A DNA stretch of 64,000 bases from the NCBI GenBank assembly GCA_000620545.1, contig JIBA01000019.1, forward strand, positions 1 to 64,000. The letters run 5' to 3'. Within the stretch, counting starts at the first letter, position 1. Each line of letters opens with the position of its first letter. The notes beneath the pieces are model-generated. The model was not told where the DNA came from, made no database searches, and saw only the letters and a program-made list of their open reading frames with translations. This DNA comes from Intrasporangiaceae bacterium URHB0013 (lineage in GTDB: Bacteria; Actinomycetota; Actinomycetes; Actinomycetales; Dermatophilaceae). This document shows, piece by piece, positions 38,271-45,532 of this stretch. Both the position numbers and the translations under genes were made by a program.

Positions 38271-38993
38271 GTGGACAGCCAGCCAGCGTCGACCCCGGAG
38301 GCGCGCCTCCTCGTCGTCGAGGACGAGCCGAACATCCGCGAGCTGCTCGCGACGTCCCTTCGCTTCGCCGGCTTCGAGGTCGAGACGGCCGGCGACGGCA
38401 CGACCGCCCTCGCCATGGCGGCGGAGTCCGAGCCCGACCTCGTCGTGCTCGACGTCATGCTCCCGGACGTCGACGGCTTCGAGGTGACCCGGCGCCTGCG
38501 CGACCGCGGGCGCCAGCAACCGATCGTCTTCGTCACCGCGCGCGACGCCACGGGCGACAAGGTCCAGGGCCTCACGGTGGGCGGCGACGACTACGTCACC
38601 AAGCCGTTCAGCCTCGAGGAGGTCGTCGCCCGCATCCGGGCGGTGCTGCGCCGTACCCGCGGCCAGACCGACGACGGCGCGACGCTGCGCTTCCACGACC
38701 TGGAGCTCAACGAGGACTCCCACGAGGTGCGCCGGGCCGGCCGGGTCATCGACCTGTCCCCCACCGAGTTCAAGCTGCTGCGCTACCTGTTGCTCAACCC
38801 CAACCGGGTGCTCTCGAAGCTGCAGATCCTCGACCATGTCTGGGACTACGACTTCCGCGGGGAGTCCGGCATCGTCGAGTCCTACATCTCCTACCTCCGG
38901 CGCAAGATCGATGCCGACGGACCTTCACTCATCCACACCAAGCGCGGCGTGGGTTACGTTCTCCGGGTGCCCCCAGAGCTGACGAATCCCTGA
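38271..38993 (+). CDS. OmpR-family response regulator (MprA-like)
   Basis: 240 residues from GTG 38271; further upstream GTG codons are in frame. Receiver domain with acidic pocket Glu17-Asp18, phospho-acceptor Asp61 (VVLDVMLPD), Thr in VTARD, Lys in VTKPFSLEE, then a winged-helix output domain (LSPTEFKLLRYLLLNPNRVLSKLQILDHVW). The order regulator-kinase-HtrA protease is that of mprA-mprB-pepD of mycobacteria, a cell-envelope stress system. GACACT 6 nt before GTG fits a leaderless, activator-dependent promoter. Confidence 0.92.
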   Translation: MDSQPASTPEARLLVVEDEPNIRELLATSLRFAGFEVETAGDGTTALAMAAESEPDLVVLDVMLPDVDGFEVTRRLRDRGRQQPIVFVTARDATGDKVQGLTVGGDDYVTKPFSLEEVVARIRAVLRRTRGQTDDGATLRFHDLELNEDSHEVRRAGRVIDLSPTEFKLLRYLLLNPNRVLSKLQILDHVWDYDFRGESGIVESYISYLRRKIDADGPSLIHTKRGVGYVLRVPPELTNP

Positions 38994-38997
38994 CCGG

Positions 38998-40533
38998 ATG
39001 GGCGAGCTGACGGCCCCGGCGGCCGACGTGCCCCGCTCCGTCGGAGCCGTGAGCGGGCGTTCCCTCACGCGCCGCCTGAGGGCGATGCCGCTGCGCTGGC
39101 GACTGCTCGGGGTGACCCTCGGGCTCGTCGCCGCTGCCCTCGCCGTGACGGCGCTCACGGTCAGCGCCCTGCTGCGCGTCTACCTGCTCAACCAGGTCGA
39201 GCAGGAGCTGCACGTCTACGCCGCGAGCGTGGCCTCCTTCGAGGCGGCAGAGCTGAGCGAGACCCAGCCCCGGCTGCCCTCCGGCTTCACCGTGCGCACC
39301 ATCGACATCGACGGCGGGAACGTCCACTCGCTCGGCGAGGCGGTCACCGAGCCCGACCGGGCCGACATCCCGGCCCTGCGCCCCGACGACCCCCGGGTGA
39401 GCGACCCCACGACGTTCCCGGTCGGTTCCGTCGGGAGCGACGCCACGTGGATCGCGCTCGCCCAGCTCGACCAGGCGCGGACCCACATCTACGTCTTCGC
39501 CCTCCCCCTGCACCCGCTCGACAGCACCGTCAACCAGTTCCTGCTCTACGCGACCGGCATCGGCGCCATCGCGCTGCTGCTCACGGGCGTCTGCGGCTGG
39601 TACCTCGTGCGCCGCACCTTCCGACCCCTGACCCGCATCGAGGACACCGCGGCCCAGATCGCCGTGGGCGACCTCACCCAGCGCGTCGACGTGCCCGACA
39701 CCGACGACGAGGTCGCGTCGCTGTCCCGCTCGCTCAACTCGATGCTCGCCCGCATCGAGCAGAGCTTCGCCGTGCGGCAGGCCAACGAGGCGAAGATGCG
39801 CCGCTTCATCGCCGACGCGTCGCACGAGCTGCGCACCCCGCTCGCGGCCGTGGGAGGCTACGCCGAGCTCTACCGCCAGGGGGCGCTGCCGACGGCCGAC
39901 GCCGTGACCGGTGCGATGGGTCGCATCGAGTCCGAGGCGCACCGGATGAGCGGCCTCGTCGAGGACCTGCTGACGCTCGCTCGCCTCGACGGCGAGCGTC
40001 CGCTCGAGCTGCAGACCGTCGACCTCGCCGTCCTGGCGGCCGATGCCGCCCAGGATGCCCGGACGATCGCGCCCGACCGGCACGTCCTCGCGACCGGCAT
40101 CCACGGCCCCATCGAACCGACGGAGCTGGAGGCCGACGAGCTGCAGCTGCGCCAGGTCGTCACCAACCTCGTCACCAACGCGCGCGTCCACACCCCCGAG
40201 GGCACACCGATCGAGATCCTCGTCGGGCGCACGGACGCCGGCCACGTCGCCGTCCACGTCCGCGACCACGGCGCCGGGATCCCCCAGCCGGACCGGCAGA
40301 GCGTCTTCGAGCGCTTCTATCGCGCGGACTGGTCCCGCAGCCGTGGCAAGGGCGGCGGCAACGGACTGGGCCTCGCGATCGTCGAGGCGATCGTCGTCGC
40401 GCACGGTGGCCGCGTGACCGTCGAGGAGACCCCCGGAGGCGGGGCGACCTTCGTCGTCGTGCTCCCGGTCCGGCCGGGCCGCAGCGGTGATCGCCATCAC
40501 ACAGGCACGGCTCAAGGCACAGCGGATTCCTAG
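38998..40533 (+). CDS. Sensor histidine kinase (MprB-like)
   Basis: 511 residues, starting 4 bp after the regulator stop. Membrane segment about 36-60, an extracytoplasmic domain (about 61-180), second segment (about 181-203), HAMP (204-258), dimerisation helix with phospho-acceptor His276 in ADASHELRTPL, and an ATPase domain with LVTNARVHTP (N box), DHGAGIP and GGGNGLGLAIV. It should sense envelope stress and phosphorylate the upstream regulator. The HtrA protease gene follows. Confidence 0.93.
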   Translation: MGELTAPAADVPRSVGAVSGRSLTRRLRAMPLRWRLLGVTLGLVAAALAVTALTVSALLRVYLLNQVEQELHVYAASVASFEAAELSETQPRLPSGFTVRTIDIDGGNVHSLGEAVTEPDRADIPALRPDDPRVSDPTTFPVGSVGSDATWIALAQLDQARTHIYVFALPLHPLDSTVNQFLLYATGIGAIALLLTGVCGWYLVRRTFRPLTRIEDTAAQIAVGDLTQRVDVPDTDDEVASLSRSLNSMLARIEQSFAVRQANEAKMRRFIADASHELRTPLAAVGGYAELYRQGALPTADAVTGAMGRIESEAHRMSGLVEDLLTLARLDGERPLELQTVDLAVLAADAAQDARTIAPDRHVLATGIHGPIEPTELEADELQLRQVVTNLVTNARVHTPEGTPIEILVGRTDAGHVAVHVRDHGAGIPQPDRQSVFERFYRADWSRSRGKGGGNGLGLAIVEAIVVAHGGRVTVEETPGGGATFVVVLPVRPGRSGDRHHTGTAQGTADS

Positions 40534-40602
40534 GAACACCACAACCGGGTCCAAAGCTGGGTAGATGTGATGGGGGACAACAGACACGAGCGAGGAGGAG
40601 CC

Positions 40603-41886
40603 ATGACCCTGGCACCTGAGGACCACACCCAGCAGATCCCGCAGGGCGGCTACTACAGCCAGTCCGCACCCCCCACGCCACCGGCGCCGCCGACGCCGCC
40701 CCTGGGCGAGGGCAGCCGCCCGGCGCCCAGGCGTGAGAGCCGTGTCGGACAGACCGTGGGCGTCGCGCTCCTGGCGGCCGTCCTGGCGAGCGGTGGCACG
40801 TATGCCGTGACGCAGCTCGACGGCCAGGGCACCGCCGCCCCGACGACCTCCTCCGCCTCGACGACGACCCAGAACCAGAACACGTCCCCGACCGTCGTGC
40901 AGGGCAACGCCTCGGCTCCCGACTGGACAGCCGTCGCCGCCGCCGTCTCGCCGAGCGTCGTCAGCATCAACGTGACGACGCAGCAGGGCTCGGGCGCCGG
41001 CTCCGGTGTCGTCTTCGACGGCCAGGGCCACGTCCTCACCAACAACCACGTCGTCGAGGGCGGGGGCGGCAACGGCGCCATCACGGTGACCCTGAGCGAC
41101 GGCCGCACGTACGCCGCCACCGTCGTCGGGACCGACCCGTCGACCGACCTCGCCGTCATCAAGCTGACCGACGCCCCCAAGGACCTGAAGCCGATCACCC
41201 TCGGTGACTCCGAGGCGCTCAAGGTCGGCGACCCGGCCATGGCGGTCGGCAACCCCCTCGGCCTCTCGGGCACCGTCACGACGGGCATCGTCTCGGCGCT
41301 CAACCGCCCGGTCAGCACCGGCACGTCGAGCGAGTCGCCCTTCGGGCAGCAGCAGTCGTCGGGTGACGAGGTCGTGACGAACGCCATCCAGACGTCGGCA
41401 GCCATCAACCCGGGCAACTCCGGTGGCGCGCTCGTCAACGCCAAGGGTGAGCTCATCGGCATCAACAGCTCGATTGCGTCGCTGGGCCAGGGCGCGGGCG
41501 GCCAGAGCGGCAACATCGGCATCGGCTTCGCCATCCCCGTCAAGGAGGCCAAGTCGATCGCCGACCAGCTCATCAAGAGCGGCAAGGCCGAGCACGCCTT
41601 CCTCGGCGTCAGCACCCGTGACACCGTCGTGGCCGACGGCACCGCCAAGCGGGCCGGCGCCCAGGTCGTCTCGGTCAGCGGGAGCACTCCCGCGGCGAAC
41701 GCCGGCATCAAGAACGGCGACGTCATCATCGCCGTCGACGGCCAGCGCATCGACTCCGCGACCGCCCTCGTGGCCCAGATCCGCGAGATGACGGCCGGCG
41801 ACAAGACCACTCTGACGGTGATCCGTGGCGGCGCCCGTCAGGACGTCCCCGTCACGCTCGCCGTCAAGCCGGCCGCCTCCAGCTGA
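40603..41886 (+). CDS. Membrane-anchored HtrA/DegP-type serine protease with PDZ domain (PepD-like)
   Basis: 427 residues from ATG 40603 (GAGGAGG upstream). A Pro/Gln-rich cytoplasmic N-terminus (1-48), one membrane anchor (about 50-70), a Ser/Thr-rich linker, a trypsin-like domain with triad His149 (TNNHVVEG), Asp182 (STDLAVIKL) and Ser273 (NPGNSGGAL), and a PDZ domain (about 330-425). It acts outside the membrane in protein quality control and, by analogy with PepD, feeds back on the two-component system. Preceded by the kinase gene on the same strand. Confidence 0.94.
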   Translation: MTLAPEDHTQQIPQGGYYSQSAPPTPPAPPTPPLGEGSRPAPRRESRVGQTVGVALLAAVLASGGTYAVTQLDGQGTAAPTTSSASTTTQNQNTSPTVVQGNASAPDWTAVAAAVSPSVVSINVTTQQGSGAGSGVVFDGQGHVLTNNHVVEGGGGNGAITVTLSDGRTYAATVVGTDPSTDLAVIKLTDAPKDLKPITLGDSEALKVGDPAMAVGNPLGLSGTVTTGIVSALNRPVSTGTSSESPFGQQQSSGDEVVTNAIQTSAAINPGNSGGALVNAKGELIGINSSIASLGQGAGGQSGNIGIGFAIPVKEAKSIADQLIKSGKAEHAFLGVSTRDTVVADGTAKRAGAQVVSVSGSTPAANAGIKNGDVIIAVDGQRIDSATALVAQIREMTAGDKTTLTVIRGGARQDVPVTLAVKPAASS

Positions 41887-42090
41887 CGGACCTCCTCGGC
41901 CTCGCCCCGCACACGGACAGGGTGACGATCCCCCGGACGTGAGGGGGCGGCGCCGGGTCCGCCCCTCGTATGCCGTCGGGTTCGCGCCCGTCCCCGCCAC
42001 CGGCTCCCGGCGGCTCGGACGGTCGCCCACCCGGCGGCATACGTTCTGTGCACGCACCGCTGCGGATTGGGGCGGTACCGGCGACGCACG

Positions 42091-42096
42091 TACCCT
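42091..42096 (+). promoter_or_regulatory. -10 element (TACCCT) of a leaderless gene
   Basis: TACCCT is followed by 6 nt and GTG 42103. The 200 bp before it, after the HtrA stop, contain no gene. Confidence 0.5.
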
Positions 42097-42102
42097 TGCG
42101 CG

Positions 42103-43623
42103 GTGAGTGAGACCGAGAACGAGCTGGACCCCGCCGCCGTCGTGCACCTCGACCCCGAGGACGTCGCGACGGCGGTTCGGGTGCTCGCCCTGGCACCGTC
42201 GCTCGAGATCGACGACCCGGACCTCGAGACGCTCAAGCGGGCCGCGTCGCTGCTGTACAAGCGGCTCAAGAAGGACCGCCGCAACGCGAAGACGTGGGCC
42301 GAGCGCAAGGCCGACCGACAGGTCATCGAGTCGACCGCCACCGGATCGCCGATGCGGATCGACGACGAGACCAAGGGAATCCCTCTCGTGTCCAACGCCA
42401 CCGGTGCGTTCGCCGGCGAGCTGGTGACCCCGCGCGGCTGCTACATCTGCAAGAACGACTACACGCTCGTGGATGCGTTCTACCACTGGCTCTGCCCCGC
42501 CTGCGCAGCCCGCTCCCACGCGAAGCGCGACCAGCGCACCGACCTCTCGGGCAGGCGCGCGCTGCTCACCGGCGGCCGCGCGAAGATCGGGATGTACATC
42601 GCCCTGCGCCTGCTCCGCGACGGCGCCCACACGACGATCACGACGCGCTTCCCCAAGGACGCGATGCGTCGCTTCTCGGCGATGGAGGACTCGGCCGACT
42701 GGATCCACCGGCTCAAGATCGTCGGCATCGACCTGCGCGACCCCACGCAGGTCGTCGCCCTCGCCGACGAGGTGTCGGCCGCAGGCCCCCTCGACATCCT
42801 CATCAACAACGCCGCCCAGACGGTCCGCCGCTCCCCCGGGGCCTACAGCAACCTGGTCGAGCTCGAGTCGGCACCGCTGCCGGACGGCGTGGTGCTCCCC
42901 GAGATGGTGACCTTCGACCGGATCAGCGAGGCGCACCCCGCCTCGATCGCCGGTGCCCTCGGCAGCCACGCCATCGCGCACCACGACGGCGAGTCGGTCG
43001 AGCACGCCATCGCCGCGCACAGTGCGGCGTCGATGACGGCGCTCGCCCTCACGGCAGGTCACGCCAGTCTGGAGGCCCACCGGGCCGGCACCGCCGTCGA
43101 CGCCGGTGGCCTGCTGCCCGACCTGCAGCGGACGAACTCGTGGACCCAGAAGGTCGAGGAGGTCGACCCCCTCGAGCTGCTCGAGGTGCAGCTGTGCAAC
43201 TCGACGGCGCCCTTCATCCTCGTCTCGCGCCTGCGCCCGGCGATGCGCGCCGCGGTCGCAGCCGGAGCACGACGGGCCTACGTCGTCAACGTGTCGGCGA
43301 TGGAGGGCCAGTTCTCCCGTCGCTACAAGGGGCCCGGCCACCCGCACACGAACATGGCCAAGGCTGCGCTCAACATGATGACCCGCACAAGCGCGGGTGA
43401 GATGTTCGAGAGCGACCGCATCCTCATGACCGCTGTCGACACCGGCTGGATCACCGACGAACGGCCCCACGACGAGAAGCTGCGCATCGCCGCCGAGGGC
43501 TGGCACGCCCCGCTCGACCTCGTCGACGGCGCCGCGCGCGTGTACGACCCGATCGTCCGCGGCGAGGCCGGCGAGGACCTCTACGGCTGCTTCGTCAAGG
43601 ACTACGAGCCCAGCCCCTGGTGA
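42103..43623 (+). CDS. SDR-family protein with an N-terminal zinc ribbon and altered active site
   Basis: 506 residues from GTG 42103. An N-terminal helical region (1-~105), then a four-Cys ribbon Cys113-x2-Cys116 and Cys131-x2-Cys134, then a Rossmann SDR domain: nucleotide loop LLTGGRAKIG (about 155-163), ILINNAAQT, Ser398 in VNVSAMEG, Lys420 in TNMAKAALNM. The Tyr of the SDR YxxxK motif is absent: Thr416 occupies K-4. A long insertion (about 250-370) lies between the NNAA motif and the active-site Ser. It may be a binding or regulatory SDR rather than a standard dehydrogenase. The next gene starts 69 bp downstream. Confidence 0.85.
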   Translation: MSETENELDPAAVVHLDPEDVATAVRVLALAPSLEIDDPDLETLKRAASLLYKRLKKDRRNAKTWAERKADRQVIESTATGSPMRIDDETKGIPLVSNATGAFAGELVTPRGCYICKNDYTLVDAFYHWLCPACAARSHAKRDQRTDLSGRRALLTGGRAKIGMYIALRLLRDGAHTTITTRFPKDAMRRFSAMEDSADWIHRLKIVGIDLRDPTQVVALADEVSAAGPLDILINNAAQTVRRSPGAYSNLVELESAPLPDGVVLPEMVTFDRISEAHPASIAGALGSHAIAHHDGESVEHAIAAHSAASMTALALTAGHASLEAHRAGTAVDAGGLLPDLQRTNSWTQKVEEVDPLELLEVQLCNSTAPFILVSRLRPAMRAAVAAGARRAYVVNVSAMEGQFSRRYKGPGHPHTNMAKAALNMMTRTSAGEMFESDRILMTAVDTGWITDERPHDEKLRIAAEGWHAPLDLVDGAARVYDPIVRGEAGEDLYGCFVKDYEPSPW

Positions 43624-43679
43624 CGCCCGCGCGTCGATCTCGTCCCTGCCGGGGTATGCTGTCCGGCCGGTTCCCGGCG

Positions 43680-43685
43680 TAGCGT
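43680..43685 (+). promoter_or_regulatory. -10 element (TAGCGT) of the leaderless VOC gene
   Basis: TAGCGT is followed by 7 nt and ATG 43693. Confidence 0.5.
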
Positions 43686-43692
43686 CCGGTCC

Positions 43693-44094
43693 ATGATCAC
43701 CGCCGTTCACAACCTCGTCTACTCCGACGACGCCGCCGCGACGCGCGCCTTCTTCCGCGACGTGCTGCGGTGGCCGCACGTCACCGACGCCGCGACGACC
43801 CCGGGGGCGTCAGGGGCGGATGCCTGGCTCATCTTCGGCACCGGCCCGAGTGAGCTCGGTGTGCATCCCACCCGCGGGCCGGAGGGCTCGACGTGGAGCG
43901 CGCCACGCCACCACGCGATCTCGCTCATGTGTGACGACCTCGAGGCGACGATGGCTGACCTCGCCTCGCGTGGTGCGACCTTCACGTCGGAGCCGGCCGA
44001 CCACGGCTACGGACTCGTCGTCATGCTTGCCGTGCCCGGTGCGGACGACATCCAGCTCTACGAGCCGAGGCACCCCACCGCCTATGACCACTGA
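43693..44094 (+). CDS. VOC (glyoxalase/bleomycin-resistance) family protein
   Basis: 133 residues forming two beta-alpha-beta-beta-beta modules: VHNLVYSDDAAATRAFFRDVLRWPHV at the start and HHAISLMCDDLEATMADLASRGATF in the second module, ending DDIQLYEPRHP with a metal-type Glu. A divalent-metal dimeric enzyme of unknown substrate. Confidence 0.88.
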   Translation: MITAVHNLVYSDDAAATRAFFRDVLRWPHVTDAATTPGASGADAWLIFGTGPSELGVHPTRGPEGSTWSAPRHHAISLMCDDLEATMADLASRGATFTSEPADHGYGLVVMLAVPGADDIQLYEPRHPTAYDH

Positions 44095-44154
44095 TCCCTC
44101 TCGGCTCCGGGCGCCGGAAGTCCTCCTCGACGTCATCGAGGGGCGCAGCGGCGG

Positions 44155-44682
44155 TCAGAGGAGCTTGGCGTACCAGACCTCGGCGTAGAACGCGTCCGAG
44201 AAGGCCGGCACCTCGACCCAGCCGTGGCGGGCGTAGAGGGAGCGGGCCTCGACGAGGTCGCGGCGGGTGTCGAGCCGCATCTGCGCGACACCCCAGACGC
44301 GAGCCACCTCCTCGGCCGTCAGCAGCAGGCTGGTCCCGAGGCCGGTGCCACGCAGCCCGGGACGCACGAACATCCGTCGCAGCTCGGCGACGCGCGAGCC
44401 CCAGGCGTCGCGCGTGAGTCGCAGGCCGACGCACCCGGCCAGGAAGGTGTCGTGGTCTGCGCTGCGAGCCACGATGAAGACGCCGGTGGGCGGCGCCAGG
44501 TCGTCGTTGCGCATTCGGGGGAAACCGGTCTCGATCTCCTCCTCGGTCGAGTCCCGGCCCTCCTCCCGCTGGTACCAGCGGTCACTCACCTCGATGTAGT
44601 AGGCGCGCAGCAGCGCCTCGCTCTCGGCCGACGCGACGTCGCCGAGCTCGATGACCCAGTCGGTCGAGCGGTCGTCGGTCAC
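44155..44682 (-). CDS. GNAT-family N-acetyltransferase
   Basis: 175 residues. Acetyl-CoA binding loop RPGLRGTGLGTSLL (Q/RxxGxG/A type) with the preceding strand VAELRRMFV, and the C-terminal RLDTRRDLVEARSLYARHGWVEV strand-helix. Substrate unknown. Its GTG overlaps the stop of the nucleotidyltransferase gene by 4 nt, so the two are coupled; acetylation plus adenylylation of the same class of compound (for example an aminoglycoside-like molecule) is a speculation from context. Confidence 0.88.
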   Translation of the reverse strand: MTDDRSTDWVIELGDVASAESEALLRAYYIEVSDRWYQREEGRDSTEEEIETGFPRMRNDDLAPPTGVFIVARSADHDTFLAGCVGLRLTRDAWGSRVAELRRMFVRPGLRGTGLGTSLLLTAEEVARVWGVAQMRLDTRRDLVEARSLYARHGWVEVPAFSDAFYAEVWYAKLL

Positions 44683-45527
44683 GTCGCCGGGTCGCCGGGA
44701 CGGCCGGGGGCCGGAGGGACCGTGATCGCCACGCCCTCGGCGACGACCTCCGTCATCAGGGCGATGAGGTCACGGCGACGCCGGCCGGGCTCGGCGGCAT
44801 ACGTCGACGGGCCGTCGGGATGCTCGCGCACCCGCAGGCCCTCCTCGACGATCTCGCGGTGGTGCGGGTAGGCCTCCCGCGCCCAGCGGCCCGCGCCGGA
44901 CTTCGACGTGGGCCGCCCGGTCACGAGCAGGTGGACGAGTCGCGGGGCCCCCAGGGCGCCCCACTCGGCGGCCTGCGGCAGCGACGCCTCTCGCGGGTGG
45001 TGCTCCATCGCCTCGAGCTGCGACCGCCAGAAGGTGTCGAGGTTCTGGCGGGTCGAGTCGTGCAGGGCCCTGTCGTCGCTCCAGATCGCGATATCCCGGA
45101 GCTCCTTGCCGCGCAGGGTGATTCCGTGGTCACGCAGCTCGCGCCACGTGATGTCCTTGACGTCGCAGTGCGTGCCGACGTCGAACCAGTGGTGCAGCAC
45201 CCCGGGGTGCTCGGGCACATCGTCAGGACGCCCGGCGAGGTCACCCTCGACGACGTAGAAACCGTCGTACTCCGGTGCGGGCCAACGCTTCTCGATCTCG
45301 GCATGCACCTGACGGAGCACGTCGACGTCCTCGTCGGTCGGCCGGCGACTCGTGACCGCGACGAAGTCGATGTCGCTGCCGTCGTGGAACTCCCCCTCGA
45401 AACCGATCGACCCGTGCAGGTGCAGACCGTCGAGCAGCCCGGGCAGACGCTCGTCGAGGAGCTCGGCATGGGCCTCGGTCACCGCGCGGACGACCTCCGG
45501 GAGCTCCTCGCGGGTCGGCGTCGCCAC
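44679..45527 (-). CDS. Nucleotidyltransferase (ANT(3'')/AadA-like fold, DUF4111)
   Basis: 282 residues from GTG 45527, 5 bp after the pepN stop. The polymerase-beta-like motif GSIGFEGEFHDGSDIDFVAV supplies the Gly-Ser and the catalytic Asp-x-Asp pair, and a C-terminal helical domain (WGALGAPRLVHLLVTGRPTSKSGAGRWA) is AadA-like. It transfers a nucleoside monophosphate to a small molecule; streptomycin/spectinomycin modification is known for close families but not proven here. Coupled to the downstream acetyltransferase. Confidence 0.82.
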   Translation of the reverse strand: MATPTREELPEVVRAVTEAHAELLDERLPGLLDGLHLHGSIGFEGEFHDGSDIDFVAVTSRRPTDEDVDVLRQVHAEIEKRWPAPEYDGFYVVEGDLAGRPDDVPEHPGVLHHWFDVGTHCDVKDITWRELRDHGITLRGKELRDIAIWSDDRALHDSTRQNLDTFWRSQLEAMEHHPREASLPQAAEWGALGAPRLVHLLVTGRPTSKSGAGRWAREAYPHHREIVEEGLRVREHPDGPSTYAAEPGRRRRDLIALMTEVVAEGVAITVPPAPGRPGDPAT

Positions 45528-45532
45528 GACGG

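Noticed and set aside
38929-43779. A very long (over 1,600-codon) open frame on the minus strand
   Set aside because: It lies antisense to the kinase, HtrA and SDR genes, has no domain signature or hydrophobic pattern, and is a typical product of high GC content.
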